From contig CANQQN010000108.1 of assembly GCA_947625995.1 (NCBI GenBank), positions 1-6,373 of the forward strand: 6,373 nucleotides of DNA. Reading direction: 5' to 3'. This DNA is from an uncultured Lachnospiraceae bacterium (GTDB lineage: Bacteria; Bacillota; Clostridia; Lachnospirales; Lachnospiraceae). Positions 6,001 through 6,373 of this stretch are shown one piece after another. How positions within the stretch are numbered: position 1 is the first letter of the stretch; every line of letters begins with the position of its first letter. The position numbers and the translations under genes are program-made. Under the pieces are notes generated by a model. The model was not told the DNA's origin. It saw nothing but the letters and a program-made list of their open reading frames with translations, and searched no databases.

Positions 6001-6373
6001 TCACGAGCATGAATATCTCTTGCGGGGCAGCGACAGCAGCCACCATTGGCTGGCCTGCAGCTGCGGCGATATCGATGAAAACAGCTATGCCGCCCATACT
6101 TACGGAGAATGGGAATACGACGCGGTACACCATTGGAGATTCTGTACCGCAGACCTCTGCCTGAATAAGGAAGAGGGAGAGCACGTGTGGGATGAAGGAA
6201 CCAGAAAGGGCAATCAGATGATCTATACCTGTACTTCCTGTAAAGCTACCAGAGAAGAGCAGGTTCCTGACGATCCGGAAACGACGCCGACACCGGAAGT
6301 GTCGCCTACTCCTGAGGTGACGCCGACACCGGAAGTGTCTCCTACCCCTGAGGTAACGCCGACACCGGAAGTG
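3044..6373 (+). CDS. Secreted Cys/His-rich tandem zinc-knuckle-like repeat protein (3' end outside window)
   Basis: The frame is open for 1110 codons with no stop, so the protein is incomplete at its C-terminus. I recognise the repeat style from clostridial secreted proteins but know no function. Layout: signal peptide at 1-28 (basic N-terminus, hydrophobic core at about 9-22, predicted signal peptidase I cut after VCA; no proper lipobox at C27); a beta-rich stretch at about 58-150 that may be an Ig-like domain; five C-x(9-11)-C-x2-C...H units at 164-364; super-repeat blocks at 364-677, 678-986 and 987-1066; then five (T/S)PTPEV hexapeptides from 1081. Residues 164-1066 hold 73 Cys (about 8 percent), arranged as repeating sets of four Cys/His ligands, which suggests bound zinc or another metal; disulphides are the alternative. 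The Pro-rich tail is a typical spacer before a wall anchor or membrane segment, which would lie beyond the window. An extracellular or surface location is inferred. Its own promoter and the preceding terminator suggest separate transcription from the upstream pair. Confidence 0.9.
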   Translation, partial: MKNTWHKTLSLLLCVVLAFAMTAGSVCAEYENAPEAFASESTGHSHESDLREAATGSAPVLVVTKSEGGFQLGNYNYFCTKLPKVTATDADGDLVSIEAQKAGKTFAEVKHSGTNTLELDLSSYDETGTILIIAKDAEGLKEETEINQNHVLGGRQDYVIPATCTEPQKKQTMYLCQLCGHPFVPYGASKDEGSRPLGHEFDESNYEMKTPCGGGGEIKVSPCKKCGQPVKENNELYSESEGEGHAWVSETKEASCTEEGETYQKCSNCGVVKDIKKTPILGHKFGEWYFESPAQSCTQGGVQKRDCERCDAFEKRTVKGGHSWSSTRVKVADATCEEPEKWAFVCAYCQEQKQIENRGQALGHNYGDNGNCTTPSQCLRCSKPLTAKAEHTLVEKYDANNHWKECSNDGCTYKTDPTPHSGAAETGDCTKGFQCTECAYTVKPAFDSHQYEWVVTDDNFHYKRCINAGCKVETQKEAHVGSRKKADCTIKNECIYCGHVLAEAQENHDFSGSWEMNDGQHWHRCQNPGCDVTEQRGYHDFSADTGDCTKGVICKNCGYVAMHGTGGHQFSGSLYTGNESGHWRTCQNKCLNGSECKATETPKEHTGGTATCSSKAHCEYCHQDYGDFNPKNHEGPEVVQNYKDPTWTEEGYTGDKVCTKCNQIVESGHSIPPLNNTHQHTFKKKFDDQKSWDECTDPNCGFCQNFVDHSLGDWQSDGSGHWQYCSTCDYKTTTAPHSPGEHDHNCLTPVTCTVCGYETMKAEKSHNFSGGYATGQEYHWRTCKNPDCAATEEPVPHDLEDDGDCTTALVCKTCSYTVKDPLSHNWDTTWKADKTGHYYDCLNEGCKQKHYEDHVPVADDGLCTTPVICDICKFEMVAATAGHNIGGEYLFNETGHYQACQNEGCSYHTTEDLHNGGTATCCTLAVCKDCGQPYGTYDKTVHSGGEEMKGYVAPTVEKEGYSGDFYCLGCGDMLRQGQILERLLESHEHEYLLRGSDSSHHWLACSCGDIDENSYAAHTYGEWEYDAVHHWRFCTADLCLNKEEGEHVWDEGTRKGNQMIYTCTSCKATREEQVPDDPETTPTPEVSPTPEVTPTPEVSPTPEVTPTPEV
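3533..4132 (+). repeat. Five type-A C-CxxC-H units (protein repeat)
   Basis: Residues 164-364 contain five units, each with one Cys, 9-11 residues, a CxxC pair and a later His that is usually preceded by Gly and followed at the second position by an aromatic residue. Ligand sets are C164/C176/C179/H199, C212/C223/C226/H245, C256/C266/C269/H283, C297/C307/C310/H322 and C336/C346/C349/H364. Three Cys and one His per unit fit a four-ligand zinc knuckle better than disulphides, because the Cys number is odd. Confidence 0.8.
4133..5074 (+). repeat. Super-repeat block 1 (residues 364-677)
   Basis: The block alternates C-x5-C-x2-C...H sets with H-x3-C-x(3-4)-C...H sets. C3H sets start at C372, C429, C488, C548 and C612. 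C2H2 sets start at H402, H461, H521 and H582. The pair repeats about every 59-61 residues (C406, C465, C525, C586). The block closes with a variant type-A unit (C658/C661, H669) whose first Cys position holds W647. Confidence 0.8.
5075..6001 (+). repeat. Super-repeat block 2 (residues 678-986)
   Basis: This block repeats the order of block 1. C3H sets start at C695 (shortened), C746, C805, C863 and C921 or C922. C2H2 sets start at H721, H779, H837 and H896. A variant type-A unit follows (C967/C970) with V956 where the first Cys would be. Matching residues are offset from block 1 by 319 shrinking to 309 residues. A 19-base stretch at 4861-4879 recurs identically at 5788-5806, supporting an origin by duplication. 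Confidence 0.8.
6002..6241 (+). repeat. Partial super-repeat block 3 (residues 987-1066)
   Basis: The HxH followed by an aromatic at 987-991 matches the opening of block 2 at 678-682. Two C2H2-type sets follow (H1001/C1005/C1007/H1018 and H1030/C1034/C1039/H1047), with a Gly-Glu-Trp between them as Gly-Asp-Trp in block 2. The block ends early with a single CxxC (C1063/C1066) and passes into the Pro-rich linker. Confidence 0.65.
6284..6373 (+). repeat. 36-base tandem repeat encoding a (T/S)PTPEV linker
   Basis: Five hexapeptides fill residues 1081-1110, alternating TPTPEV and SPTPEV, so the DNA period is 36 bases. Copies 6284-6319 and 6320-6355 differ at three third-codon positions, all silent, and the half copy 6356-6373 matches exactly. 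The linker is likely an extended wall-spanning spacer. The array continues past the window edge, so its copy number is unknown. Confidence 0.9.

Noticed and set aside
4169..6184. Several minus-strand frames (118-206 codons), some hydrophobic, opposite the repeat protein
   Set aside because: They recur because the + strand repeats recur. Their hydrophobic look comes from reading the repeat codons in reverse complement. The + strand frame has a signal peptide, a ribosome binding site and conserved Cys/His spacing.
3533..6241. A CRISPR-like or DNA-level repeat array
   Set aside because: The repeats are conserved at protein level (Cys/His spacing) but diverged in DNA, with no identical direct repeats separated by unique spacers.

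Overview
The window looks like chromosomal DNA of a Gram-positive anaerobe of the Clostridia, most likely a gut Lachnospiraceae-type Firmicute. This is inferred from the strong AGGAGG-type ribosome binding sites, the near-consensus extended -10 promoter, and a long secreted protein ending in a Pro-Thr/Ser-Glu-Val linker of the kind common in surface proteins of that group. All three genes lie on the + strand. No tRNA, rRNA, CRISPR array, transposase or phage gene is visible.

Region 1 (1-157) is a leader with an extended -10 promoter, a second weaker -10-like site and a strong Shine-Dalgarno. It drives a 343-residue cytoplasmic sialidase-like Asp-box beta-propeller protein (158-1189). After 33 bases comes a 519-residue DUF853/YjgR-type HerA-like ATPase (1223-2782). 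The two genes probably form one transcription unit, although no functional link is evident. A strong hairpin at 2826-2860 closes the unit.

Region 2 (2783-3043) is a 261-base intergenic stretch with that terminator, a small second inverted repeat, a plausible promoter and a strong ribosome binding site.

Region 3 (3044 to the window end) is one uninterrupted reading frame of 1110 codons with no stop. It encodes a secreted, extremely Cys/His-rich repeat protein cut off by the window edge. Its layout is: signal peptide, a possible Ig-like beta domain, five C-x(9-11)-C-x2-C...H units, then two copies of a roughly 309-316-residue super-repeat plus the start of a third, then a (T/S)PTPEV linker. 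Inside the super-repeats, C2H2-type and C3H-type ligand quartets alternate with nearly fixed spacing. This looks like an extracellular string of small metal-binding knuckles and is the most interesting content of the window. Its function is unknown; metal binding, adhesion and a wall-spanning stalk are all conjecture.
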